Shown in pieces: positions 16,165-24,632 of a stretch of 29,934 nucleotides of DNA. Made by a program: the position numbers and the translations under genes. Under the pieces are notes generated by a model that searched no databases, was not told the DNA's origin, and was given only the letters and a program-made list of their open reading frames with translations. Source of the stretch: Phenylobacterium aquaticum. Lineage in GTDB: Bacteria > Pseudomonadota > Alphaproteobacteria > Caulobacterales > Caulobacteraceae. Numbering within the stretch: position 1 is the stretch's first letter; every line of letters begins with the position of its first letter. Where the stretch lies: assembly GCF_947378715.1 (NCBI RefSeq), contig NZ_CANCLE010000032.1, positions 1-29,934 on the forward strand. Direction: 5' to 3'.

Positions 16165-16196
16165 CTCCTCCCCCAAGGGGGCGAGGGCTTGGCGTT

Positions 16197-16631
16197 TCAG
16201 TCGAGCGCCTTGACCATGAAGAACCTCGGGAACATCGGCGCGGGTCCGTCGATCTGGCCGAACAGGCGAAAGCCCAGGCGCTCATAGAACGGCCGGGCCT
16301 GGAAGGCGAAGGTGTCGAGCCAGAGGTTGTGGCAGCCGCGCCGCCGGGCCTCGGCCTCCGCGTCGGCCATCAGGGTCTGGCCCAGGCCCAGGCCGCGCAC
16401 GGCGTCGGGCAGGGCCAGGGTATCGACGAAGAACGAGCCCCAGACCGACTTGCCCCACAGGCCGCCGATCACCTCGCCCGTGTCAGGATCACGGACCAGC
16501 ACGGCGAAGGGCCGGGGCGTGGCGTCGCCGACCGCCGCCTCATTGAAGGCCAGCAGGGCCTTGCCGATCCGTTGGTAGTCGTCGTCGCTCGGGGTCGAGG
16601 TCCGCTCGAGGACCGGGGCCTTGCGGCTCAC
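16197..16631 (-). CDS. GNAT family N-acetyltransferase
   Basis: The 144-aa product has the GNAT acetyl-CoA motif VRGLGLGQTLMADAEAEARRRG and a typical end LDTFAFQARPFYERLGFRLFGQ. The start is the GTG at 16629-16631, which overlaps the upstream membrane-protein stop codon (GTGA). An open frame runs further upstream but there it only shadows the neighbour. Substrate is unknown. Being last in the flagellar operon could mean a role in modifying a flagellar protein, but housekeeping or antibiotic-type acetylation is equally possible. Confidence 0.85.
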   Translation of the reverse strand: MSRKAPVLERTSTPSDDDYQRIGKALLAFNEAAVGDATPRPFAVLVRDPDTGEVIGGLWGKSVWGSFFVDTLALPDAVRGLGLGQTLMADAEAEARRRGCHNLWLDTFAFQARPFYERLGFRLFGQIDGPAPMFPRFFMVKALD

Positions 16632-17023
16632 CGGGCGCGGGGCGCCGGGGGCGGCTGGACGGGGCGGGCCGAATATTCCGCGTCGGTCGCCTGGCGGATG
16701 GCGTGCAGATCGTCGCTCAGCCGGAACAGGGCCACATAGAGTTCGCAGAAGCTGCGCCACAAGAGCACCATGGCGGCGACCACCAGGAAGCCGCCGACCA
16801 GCACGCCGCCGGCCAGCAACAGGCCCATCAGCATTTCTTCACGCAGGGCCACGCCCACCGCCGTGCCGATGAAGCCGAAGGCGATCAGGGCGATCACGCC
16901 CAGGCCGGCCCAATAGATCAGGTGGATGACCTGGTTGGTCATCAGCCGCTCGAAGGTCAGCAGGTCCCAGAACACGCCGGAACCGGGGCCGCGACGAACA
17001 GGAGGGGGTTTAGGAGGCCGCAT
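16628..17023 (-). CDS. DUF4282-like small membrane protein
   Basis: The 131-aa product has a Pro-rich N-terminus (MRPPKPPPVRRGPGSG), then FWDLLTFERLMTNQVIHLIYW and two membrane segments (about 34-55 and 65-90), followed by WRSFCELYVALFRLSDDLHAI. That order matches DUF4282 proteins, whose function is unknown. ATG at 17021-17023 is preferred; a longer start at 17068 or a shorter one at the MTNQ methionine is possible. It follows flhA by about 106 bp on the same strand and is coupled to the GNAT gene by a 4-nt overlap. Confidence 0.75.
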   Translation of the reverse strand: MRPPKPPPVRRGPGSGVFWDLLTFERLMTNQVIHLIYWAGLGVIALIAFGFIGTAVGVALREEMLMGLLLAGGVLVGGFLVVAAMVLLWRSFCELYVALFRLSDDLHAIRQATDAEYSARPVQPPPAPRAR

Positions 17024-17129
17024 GCGATTCCCAGCGCGCGGGACTCGTGGCGAGCCCCTTGCCGCCAACCGCTACCAGCCGCCACGCGCCGCTGCAACGT
17101 CGTAAACGGAGACGTGTGGGGGCTTCCGC

Positions 17130-19217
17130 CTAGATCGTGCCGACCGTCTTCAGGCGCGCCTTGGGGTGCACCTCGTTCTGGCTCATCACCGGGGTCTGGC
17201 CCCGGAACCGCTCGATGATCGAGCGCACATAGGGCCGGATCTGCGGGCTGGTCAGCAGCACCGGCGAGTCGCCCGCCAGGGCCGCGCGCTCGAAGGAGTC
17301 GCGGACGCTGCGGATGAAGTCCTGCAGGCGGGACGGGGCGAGCGCCAATTGCTTGTCGTCGCCCTGGCCGATCAGGGCGTCGGCGAAGGCGTTCTCCCAG
17401 TCGGCGGACATGGTGATGATCGGCAGGGCCCCGTCGTCGCCGCGATGGGCGAAGCTGAGCTGGCGGGCCAGGCGGCCGCGCACCTGTTCGACCAGCAGGG
17501 TGATCGAGGAGGTGTGCGGCGCGGATTCGCCGATGCCTTCCAGGATCGAGGGCAGGTCGCGGATCGAGACCCGCTCGCGCAACAGAGCCTGCAGCACGCG
17601 CTGGATGGTGGCGATGGAGACCACCGAGGGGATCAGGTCGTCGACCAGCTTCTTCTGGTCGGGCCCGAGCTCCTTGAGCAGCTTCTGCACCTCCGCATAG
17701 GAGAGCAGGTCCGGCATGTTCTCCTTCAGGATCTCGGTCAGATGGGTGGTCAGGACCGTGGCCGGGTCGACGATGGTGTAGCCGCGGAACGTCGCCTCTT
17801 CCCTCAGGCCGTCGTCGATCCAGGTGGCGGGCAGGCCAAAGGCCGGTTCACGGACGTGCTCGCCCGGCAGCTCGACCTGGCCGCCGCGCGGGTCCATGGC
17901 CATCAGCGAGCCCAGGCGCACGGCCCCGCCCCCGGCCTCCATCTCCTTGATGCGGATCATGTAGCCCTGGCTGTCGAGCCGCATGTTGTCGAGGATGCGC
18001 ACGGCCGGCATGACGAAGCCGTAGTCGGCGGCCAGCGTCTTGCGCAGCGCCTTGATCTGGTCGGTCAGCCGGCGGCCTTCCAGGTCGTTGATCAATGGCA
18101 GGAGGCCGTAGCCCAGCTCGATCTTGATCTCGTCGATGGCCAGCGTCTGGCTGATCGGCTCGTCTTCCTGCTCGGTCGGGGCCTGGGGCTCCATGACCAC
18201 CGGGGCGGGTTCGTTGGCCTTCATGCCCCGGCGATAGGCCAGGAGGCCGGTGGCCAGCGAGATGCCGGCCAGCGGAATGATCGGCATGCCGGGGATCAGG
18301 GCCAGGACGCCGGCGGCGGCCGAGACCATGCCCAGGCTGATCGGGTTCATGGCCAGCTGGGTGACCAGGGCCTTGTCGGCCGAGCCCTCGACCCCGGATT
18401 TCGACACCAGGAAGCCGGCGGCGATGGAGATGATCAGGGCCGGGATCTGGGTGACCAGGCCATCGCCGATGGTCATGACCGTATAGGTCGCCGCCGCCTG
18501 GCCGATCGGCACATGGTGCTGCAGCACCCCGATCAATATGCCGCCGATGACATTGATGGCGGTGATCACCAGCCCGGCCACGGCGTCGCCGCGCACGAAC
18601 TTCGACGCGCCGTCCATGGCCCCGAAGAAGGTCGATTCCTGCTCCAGCTCCTTGCGGCGCAGCTTGGCGGTCGCCTCGTCGATCAGGCCCGCCGACAGGT
18701 CGGCGTCGATGGCCATCTGCTTGCCCGGCATGGAGTCCAGGGTGAAGCGGGCCGCCACTTCGGCGATCCGGCTGGAACCCTTGGTGATGACGATGAAGTT
18801 CACCAGCACGAGAATGGCGAAGACGATCAGGCCGATGGCGAAATTGCCGCCGGTCATCAGCCGTCCGAAGCTCTCGATGACCTTGCCGGCCCCGTGCGCG
18901 CCCTCGTGGCCGTGGCCGAGGATCAGCCGGGTCGAGGCGATGTTCAGCGCCAGGCGGTAGAGGGTGGTGACCAGCAGCACGGTCGGAAAGGCCGTGAACT
19001 CCAGCGGCCTGCGGATCAACAGCGAGGTCATCAGGATCAGGACGGCGCTGGTGATCGACAGCGACAGCAGGGTGTCCAGCAGGAAGGCCGGCACCGGCAG
19101 GATCAACAGCACGATCACGCCGACCACGCCGATGGCCAGCGCCACCTCGCCGCGCATGATCCAGAACAGGAACTCGCGCGGGCCGGGACGGCTGTGGTTC
19201 AGGACGTAATCGGTCAC
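17130..19217 (-). CDS. flhA: flagellar export gate protein FlhA
   Basis: The 695-aa product has about eight membrane helices in the first 320 residues, then a large cytoplasmic domain, as in FlhA/SctV. Signatures include TAFPTVLLVTTLYRLALNIASTR-like and SSRIAEVAARFTLDSMPGKQMAIDADL-like blocks. FlhA forms the nonameric ring that docks chaperone-substrate complexes and uses the proton motive force. The start is GTG (VTDYVLNH). It lies 16 bp downstream of flbD, so is likely in the same operon. Length matches the family. Confidence 0.96.
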   Translation of the reverse strand: MTDYVLNHSRPGPREFLFWIMRGEVALAIGVVGVIVLLILPVPAFLLDTLLSLSITSAVLILMTSLLIRRPLEFTAFPTVLLVTTLYRLALNIASTRLILGHGHEGAHGAGKVIESFGRLMTGGNFAIGLIVFAILVLVNFIVITKGSSRIAEVAARFTLDSMPGKQMAIDADLSAGLIDEATAKLRRKELEQESTFFGAMDGASKFVRGDAVAGLVITAINVIGGILIGVLQHHVPIGQAAATYTVMTIGDGLVTQIPALIISIAAGFLVSKSGVEGSADKALVTQLAMNPISLGMVSAAAGVLALIPGMPIIPLAGISLATGLLAYRRGMKANEPAPVVMEPQAPTEQEDEPISQTLAIDEIKIELGYGLLPLINDLEGRRLTDQIKALRKTLAADYGFVMPAVRILDNMRLDSQGYMIRIKEMEAGGGAVRLGSLMAMDPRGGQVELPGEHVREPAFGLPATWIDDGLREEATFRGYTIVDPATVLTTHLTEILKENMPDLLSYAEVQKLLKELGPDQKKLVDDLIPSVVSIATIQRVLQALLRERVSIRDLPSILEGIGESAPHTSSITLLVEQVRGRLARQLSFAHRGDDGALPIITMSADWENAFADALIGQGDDKQLALAPSRLQDFIRSVRDSFERAALAGDSPVLLTSPQIRPYVRSIIERFRGQTPVMSQNEVHPKARLKTVGTI

Positions 19218-19233
19218 GGCGGGTACTCAGATC

Positions 19234-20601
<1,368 letters not shown>

Positions 20602-20630
20602 GGTGGAATCTCCTATTCCCGCTCGGGCCC

Positions 20631-20966
20631 TTAGGCCTGACCGTCGCCGTCCTTGATGATTTCAGTCATGGTCACGCCCAGGCGCTCGTCGACGATGACG
20701 ACCTCGCCGCGCGCCACCAGGCGGTTGTTCACATAGATGTCGATCGCCTCGCCGACCTTGCGGTCCAGCTCCAGCACACTGCCGGAGCTCAGCTGCAACA
20801 GCTGGGCGACCGACAGCTGGGCCCGGCCCAGCACCGCCGAGATCGACACCGGGACATCGAAGACCGGCGCCAGATCGGTGGCGGTCTTTTCTTCGCCGTC
20901 TCCGACATCCATGCTCATCCCGTCGCCGGGGCCGAATTCGTCGAGTTTCAGTTCGTTCTCGGACAT
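20631..20966 (-). CDS. fliN: flagellar motor switch protein FliN
   Basis: The 111-aa product has an acidic N-terminal tail and the SpoA/FliN C-terminal domain: VFDVPVSISAVLGRAQLSVAQLLQLSSGSVLELDRKVGEAIDIYV-type sequence followed by ARGEVVIVDERLGVTMTEI. FliN forms the lower rim of the C-ring and binds FliH during export. It follows fliH by 12 bp and precedes flbD by 29 bp, the order known in Caulobacter. Confidence 0.95.
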   Translation of the reverse strand: MSENELKLDEFGPGDGMSMDVGDGEEKTATDLAPVFDVPVSISAVLGRAQLSVAQLLQLSSGSVLELDRKVGEAIDIYVNNRLVARGEVVIVDERLGVTMTEIIKDGDGQA

Positions 20967-20978
20967 GGGATTTACGCC

Positions 20979-21623
20979 TTAAACTCCGGGAATGAGGGGT
21001 TCGGCGTGCAGCCCTTCGGCTGCTAGGGCCGCGTCCAGAGCCGCGGTCACGCGTTGTGTGGCGGCTTGCGGATCGTAGCTCGCCGATCCATCGCCGAAGT
21101 CGAGAGTGAAGGCCGCCGGCGGCAGGCCCGGATTGGCCCGCACCTGGATCTGGCCCGAGTAGCCGATCAGCTCGGCGGTCTGGTTGAGCGCCTCGGTCAG
21201 GAGCTCGACCAGCTCCGGCCGGGTGGAGACCATCAGCCGGGGCGCGGCCTCGATCTCGCGGGCGAGCGATTCCAGCGCCTGGCGGATCACCGCCTGCGGG
21301 AACAGCTCCAGCGAGGCGTCGGCGATCGCCTTGGCGCAGGCCAGAGCCAGCTCGGCCGAACCCTGGCGGTGGTCGTGGGCGACCTCGGCCAGCTTGGACA
21401 GCGCCAGGCGGGCGGAGTCGGCGATCGAGGCCAGGGCCTGGGCCTGCTGCGCGGCGATGGAGGCCATGGCCCGGCGCTCGCCCTCGGCCAGGGCCTGGGC
21501 GCGGACCGCCTCGACCTCCTCGACCGGGAACAGGCGCTTGGGGCGCGGCTGGGCGAACGCCACGTCGCCGGCGTTGTCGAAGACGGTGTCGAACCCGAAT
21601 TTCTCGTGGCCTGGCTCTGACAT
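20979..21623 (-). CDS. fliH: flagellar assembly protein FliH (FlbE)
   Basis: The 214-aa product is Ala/Glu-rich and helical in its first half (EVEAVRAQALAEGERRAMASIAAQQAQ), with a C-terminal domain of FliH type (ELVELLTEALNQTAELIGYSGQIQVRANPGL). It corresponds to Caulobacter FlbE, the FliH counterpart that binds and restrains FliI. Its ATG overlaps the fliG stop by one base. Sequence conservation is low, so the name rests partly on its place between fliG and fliN. Confidence 0.88.
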   Translation of the reverse strand: MSEPGHEKFGFDTVFDNAGDVAFAQPRPKRLFPVEEVEAVRAQALAEGERRAMASIAAQQAQALASIADSARLALSKLAEVAHDHRQGSAELALACAKAIADASLELFPQAVIRQALESLAREIEAAPRLMVSTRPELVELLTEALNQTAELIGYSGQIQVRANPGLPPAAFTLDFGDGSASYDPQAATQRVTAALDAALAAEGLHAEPLIPGV

Positions 21624-22648
21624 CAGTAGATCAGCTCATCTTCGGTGCCGTTGCCGGCCAGCATGATCTCGCCCTTGGCGGCGAGATCCTTGGCCACCTG
21701 CACCATGGCCATCTGGGCCTGGTCGACGTCGCGCAGGCGCACGGGACCCATGTTCTCCATGTCCTCCCGCATGATCTTCGAGGCGCGCTCGGACATGTTC
21801 GAGAAGAACATCTCGCGCAGCGAGTCCGAGGCGCCCTTCAGCGCCAGGCCCAGCTGGGTCTTCTCCACCGCCCGCAACAGGGTCTGGACCCCGCCCGGAT
21901 CGAGCTTGGACAGGTCCTCGAACACGAACATCAGGGCCCGGATGCGCTCGGCGCTCTCGCGGTTGCGTTCTTCCAGGGCGGCGATGAACCGCGCCTCGGT
22001 CTGGCGGTCGAAGGCGTTGAAGATGTCGGCCATCATCTCGTGGCTGTCGCGCTTCGAGGTGCGCGCCAGGTTCGACATGAATTCGGTCCGCAGGGTCTGC
22101 TCGATCTTGTCAAGGATCTCGCGCTGCACCGGCTCCATCCGCAGCATGCGGGTGACGCATTCCAGGGCGAAGTCCTCGGGCAGGGCCGACAGCACCCGGG
22201 CGGCGTGGTCGGACTTCACCTTGGACAGCACCACGGCGACGGTCTGCGGATATTCGTTCTTCAGATAGTTGGCGAGCACCGCCTCGTTCACGTTGCCCAG
22301 CTTGTCCCACATGGTGCGACCCGCCGGACCGCGGATCTCCTCCATCAGGTTGTCGACCTTGTCGGACGGCAGGAACGAGGCCAGCAGGCGCTGGGTCTGT
22401 TCGAAGGAGCCCATGATCGAGCCCGCGCCCGACATGCCGGAGATGAAGTCCACCAGCAGCTGCTCGACCACGGAGGACGACACATTGCCGAGGCCGGCCA
22501 TGGCCTGGGAGATCTCCTTGATCTCCTCCTCGTCCAGCTGCTGCCAGATCACCGTGTGCTCTTCCCCCAGGGACAGCAGGATCACCGCGGCCTTTTCAGG
22601 TCCGGTGAGCCGCGAGGGATCGGTGATGGACTTTCCTTTGACGGCCAT
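21623..22648 (-). CDS. fliG: flagellar motor switch protein FliG
   Basis: The 341-aa product has the three FliG domains: N-terminal LTGPEKAAVILLSLGEE, middle EYPQTVAVVLSKV (the EHPQT-like motif that binds FliM) and a C-terminal torque domain ending in VRLRDVDQAQMAMVQVAKDLAAKGEI-type sequence. Charged residues facing the stator are present in FEDLSKLDPGGVQTLLRAVEKTQ. It forms the C-ring layer attached to FliF. It starts 5 bp after fliF and overlaps fliH by one base. Confidence 0.97.
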   Translation of the reverse strand: MAVKGKSITDPSRLTGPEKAAVILLSLGEEHTVIWQQLDEEEIKEISQAMAGLGNVSSSVVEQLLVDFISGMSGAGSIMGSFEQTQRLLASFLPSDKVDNLMEEIRGPAGRTMWDKLGNVNEAVLANYLKNEYPQTVAVVLSKVKSDHAARVLSALPEDFALECVTRMLRMEPVQREILDKIEQTLRTEFMSNLARTSKRDSHEMMADIFNAFDRQTEARFIAALEERNRESAERIRALMFVFEDLSKLDPGGVQTLLRAVEKTQLGLALKGASDSLREMFFSNMSERASKIMREDMENMGPVRLRDVDQAQMAMVQVAKDLAAKGEIMLAGNGTEDELIY

Positions 22649-22653
22649 GTTCG

Positions 22654-24312
22654 TCAGGTCGTCTCATGCAGCCAGGTGCGCAGGAGCGACACCGACTCCT
22701 CAGGATGCTTGTCGACGAACTCCGCCACGCGCTTGACCGAGGAGGCCTTCACCTGGCCCTCGATGCGGGCGATGTCGATGCGCGAGTCCATCTCGGCGCC
22801 CGGGCTGGGCAGGGCCAGGGGCTGGCCGGTCGAGGGATCGACCTGGATCTGCATCGGCTGGCCGTCGGCGGTGGTGACGATGCGGGTCATGCCCGGCGCC
22901 GCGGCCATGGTCAGGGCGGGCAGGCTGCTGCCGCCGGCCCCGCCGCCCGCCGCGCCGCGCAGCAGCGGCCGCACGATGAACAGCATCATCAGCAGGGCGA
23001 CGATGGTCAGCACGCCCAGCTCGGCGGCGCGCATGATGTCGTTCTTGTCGAAGCCCATCAGCGGGCTGGTGGTGGTCACGCCCTCCGGATCGACCTCGGA
23101 GGGGAATTTCACATTGACCACGGTGACCTGGTCGCCGCGCGTCTGGTCGAAGCCGACGGCGGTCTTCACCAGCTGCTCGATCCGCTGCATCTCCTCGGCC
23201 GAGCGGGGCGTGTAGGCGCCGGGCTTGCCGTCCTTGGTCAGGGCGGTGACGCCGTCCACGGCCACGGCCACCGAGATGCGCTTCACCTTGCCGGGCTCGA
23301 TGGTCTCCGTGCGGGTGGTCTTGGAGATCTCGTAATTGGTGGTCGACTCGGTCTTGCCGCTGGCCGAGCTGTTGTTGGCGCTGGAGCCCGCCGCCCCGCC
23401 GGGGATATTGGCCGAGGCGCTGGTCCCGCTGGTGGAGTCCGGCTGGTTCTCCTTGGCGTTTTCCTCGGTGGTGGATTCTGAACGGACGACCTGGCCGTCG
23501 GGGTCAAAGGTCTCCTGCTGGGTGCTCACCCGCGACAGGTCGAGATCGGCGGTGACATTGACCCGGGTCTTGCCGGCCCCGACCAGGCCCTCGATCATGG
23601 TCTTCACCGACTTGGCGATCCGGGCCTCGACCTCGGTCTTGCGGCCGTCGGCCTCCAGCGCGTCGCCGGCCTCGCCGCCGGACAGGGTCTTGGCGTGCTG
23701 GTCGACCACGGTGACGCGGTCGGGCTTCATATTGGGCACGGCGCCGGCGACCAGGTTCTGGATGGCGCGCACCTGGTCGGGACCCGGCTCGCGGCCGCCG
23801 ACCCCGATGCTCACCGAGGCCGAGGGCTGCTGGGCCTCTTCCTCGAACAGTTCACGCTTGGGCAGCACCAGGTGAACCCGGGCCGAGGTCACGCCGTCCA
23901 GGCCCTGGACGGTGCGGGCCAGTTCCCCTTCCAGGGCGCGCTGGCGGTTCAGCTGCTGGACGAAGTCGGTCTGGCCCAGCGCATTGGTCTGGTCGAAAAT
24001 CTCATAGCCGACCGAGCCGGAGGTCGGCAGGCCCTTGCTGGACAGCATCAGCCGGGTGGAGGCGACCACGTCGCGGTCCACCAATATGGTCGAGCCGTCG
24101 CCCTTGACCTCGTACTTCACCGCCGCCTGGTCCAGGGCCGCGGTGATGGACCCGGCTTCCTTCAGGTCGAGGTTGGAATAGAGCAGCGACTTGGGCTGAC
24201 CCAGATTCATGGTCATGGCGAACAGCGCGGCGGCCACGCCGGCCCCGATCCCGAGGATGGCGGCCAGACGGCCAATGCCGAACCTCTGCAAAGCGGCGAC
24301 GAATCCGTTCAA
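22654..24312 (-). CDS. fliF: flagellar MS-ring protein FliF
   Basis: The 552-aa product has an N-terminal membrane helix (about 14-34), a large periplasmic ring-building region (LYSNLDLKEAGSITAALD, ALEGELARTVQGLDGVTSARVHLVLPKRELF), a Ser/Asn-rich insert near 300, a second membrane helix (about 441-462) and a C-terminal cytoplasmic tail SVKRVAEFVDKHPEESVSLLRTWL that binds FliG. The start is TTG at 24310-24312 (MNGFVAALQRFG); an in-frame stop lies 8 codons upstream and no ATG or GTG precedes the first helix. It is the first gene of the fliF-fliG-fliH-fliN-flbD-flhA operon. Confidence 0.96.
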   Translation of the reverse strand: MNGFVAALQRFGIGRLAAILGIGAGVAAALFAMTMNLGQPKSLLYSNLDLKEAGSITAALDQAAVKYEVKGDGSTILVDRDVVASTRLMLSSKGLPTSGSVGYEIFDQTNALGQTDFVQQLNRQRALEGELARTVQGLDGVTSARVHLVLPKRELFEEEAQQPSASVSIGVGGREPGPDQVRAIQNLVAGAVPNMKPDRVTVVDQHAKTLSGGEAGDALEADGRKTEVEARIAKSVKTMIEGLVGAGKTRVNVTADLDLSRVSTQQETFDPDGQVVRSESTTEENAKENQPDSTSGTSASANIPGGAAGSSANNSSASGKTESTTNYEISKTTRTETIEPGKVKRISVAVAVDGVTALTKDGKPGAYTPRSAEEMQRIEQLVKTAVGFDQTRGDQVTVVNVKFPSEVDPEGVTTTSPLMGFDKNDIMRAAELGVLTIVALLMMLFIVRPLLRGAAGGGAGGSSLPALTMAAAPGMTRIVTTADGQPMQIQVDPSTGQPLALPSPGAEMDSRIDIARIEGQVKASSVKRVAEFVDKHPEESVSLLRTWLHETT

Positions 24313-24388
24313 CGCGAGGCGCCCCTGTTCCCGTTAAGGCGCCGGACACAACTGGCCCGCCGCTAGGCAGGATTTACCCAGTTCATGG

Positions 24389-24403
24389 TAAACGACGCGT
24401 TTA
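24389..24403 (-). promoter_or_regulatory. palindrome with imperfect CtrA-like core upstream of fliF
   Basis: TAAACG and CGTTTA arms are separated by 3 nt. On the minus strand it reads TTAA-N7-GTTT, two or three mismatches from the CtrA consensus, about 80-90 bp before the fliF start. Confidence 0.35.
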
Positions 24404-24429
24404 AGGTTTGGGTGAAGGCGACACTTTCG

Positions 24430-24451
24430 GTGGTGCAGACTGTCGCACCAC
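24430..24451. promoter_or_regulatory. 7-bp inverted repeat upstream of fliF
   Basis: GTGGTGC and GCACCAC are perfect inverted arms with an 8-nt spacer, about 118-139 bp before the fliF start codon. The distance suits an enhancer-like or operator site. Which protein binds is unknown; FlbD is a candidate only by context. Confidence 0.4.
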
Positions 24452-24632
24452 GGGGCTTAGGGTTGACGCCCGGTTTCCCCGCCGAAGCCTCATGGTTTTA
24501 AGCCCTTAGCCATGGCGGCGCGGCGCCGGTCGCGCGGCGTCGGCCTCGCCCACCAGGGGTTGTCCACAGCTTTGACGAGCCGTCGTTCGCGAAGACGTTA
24601 ACGGGCGTTAGGCGATCCGGCCGCGCTCCGAA

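Larger units (their letters stand above)
24313..24632. promoter_or_regulatory. fliF upstream control region
   Basis: No gene is seen in these 320 bp. They hold a perfect 7-bp inverted repeat (24430-24451), a palindrome TAAACG-N3-CGTTTA (24389-24403) next to a TTAA core, and further TTAA cores. Caulobacter fliF promoters are bound by CtrA (activation) and FlbD (repression), so such sites are expected here. The exact promoter could not be placed. Confidence 0.55.

Noticed and set aside
16155..16181. Palindrome GGAGCTATAGCTCC plus CCCCC-AA-GGGGG between the convergent arsR-type and GNAT genes.
   Set aside because: Could end transcription in both directions but lacks T-tracts on either strand; left unannotated as terminator.
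24560..24568. TTGTCCACA, a DnaA-box-like sequence.
   Set aside because: A single near-match with no cluster or AT-rich stretch; not enough for an origin or DnaA control.
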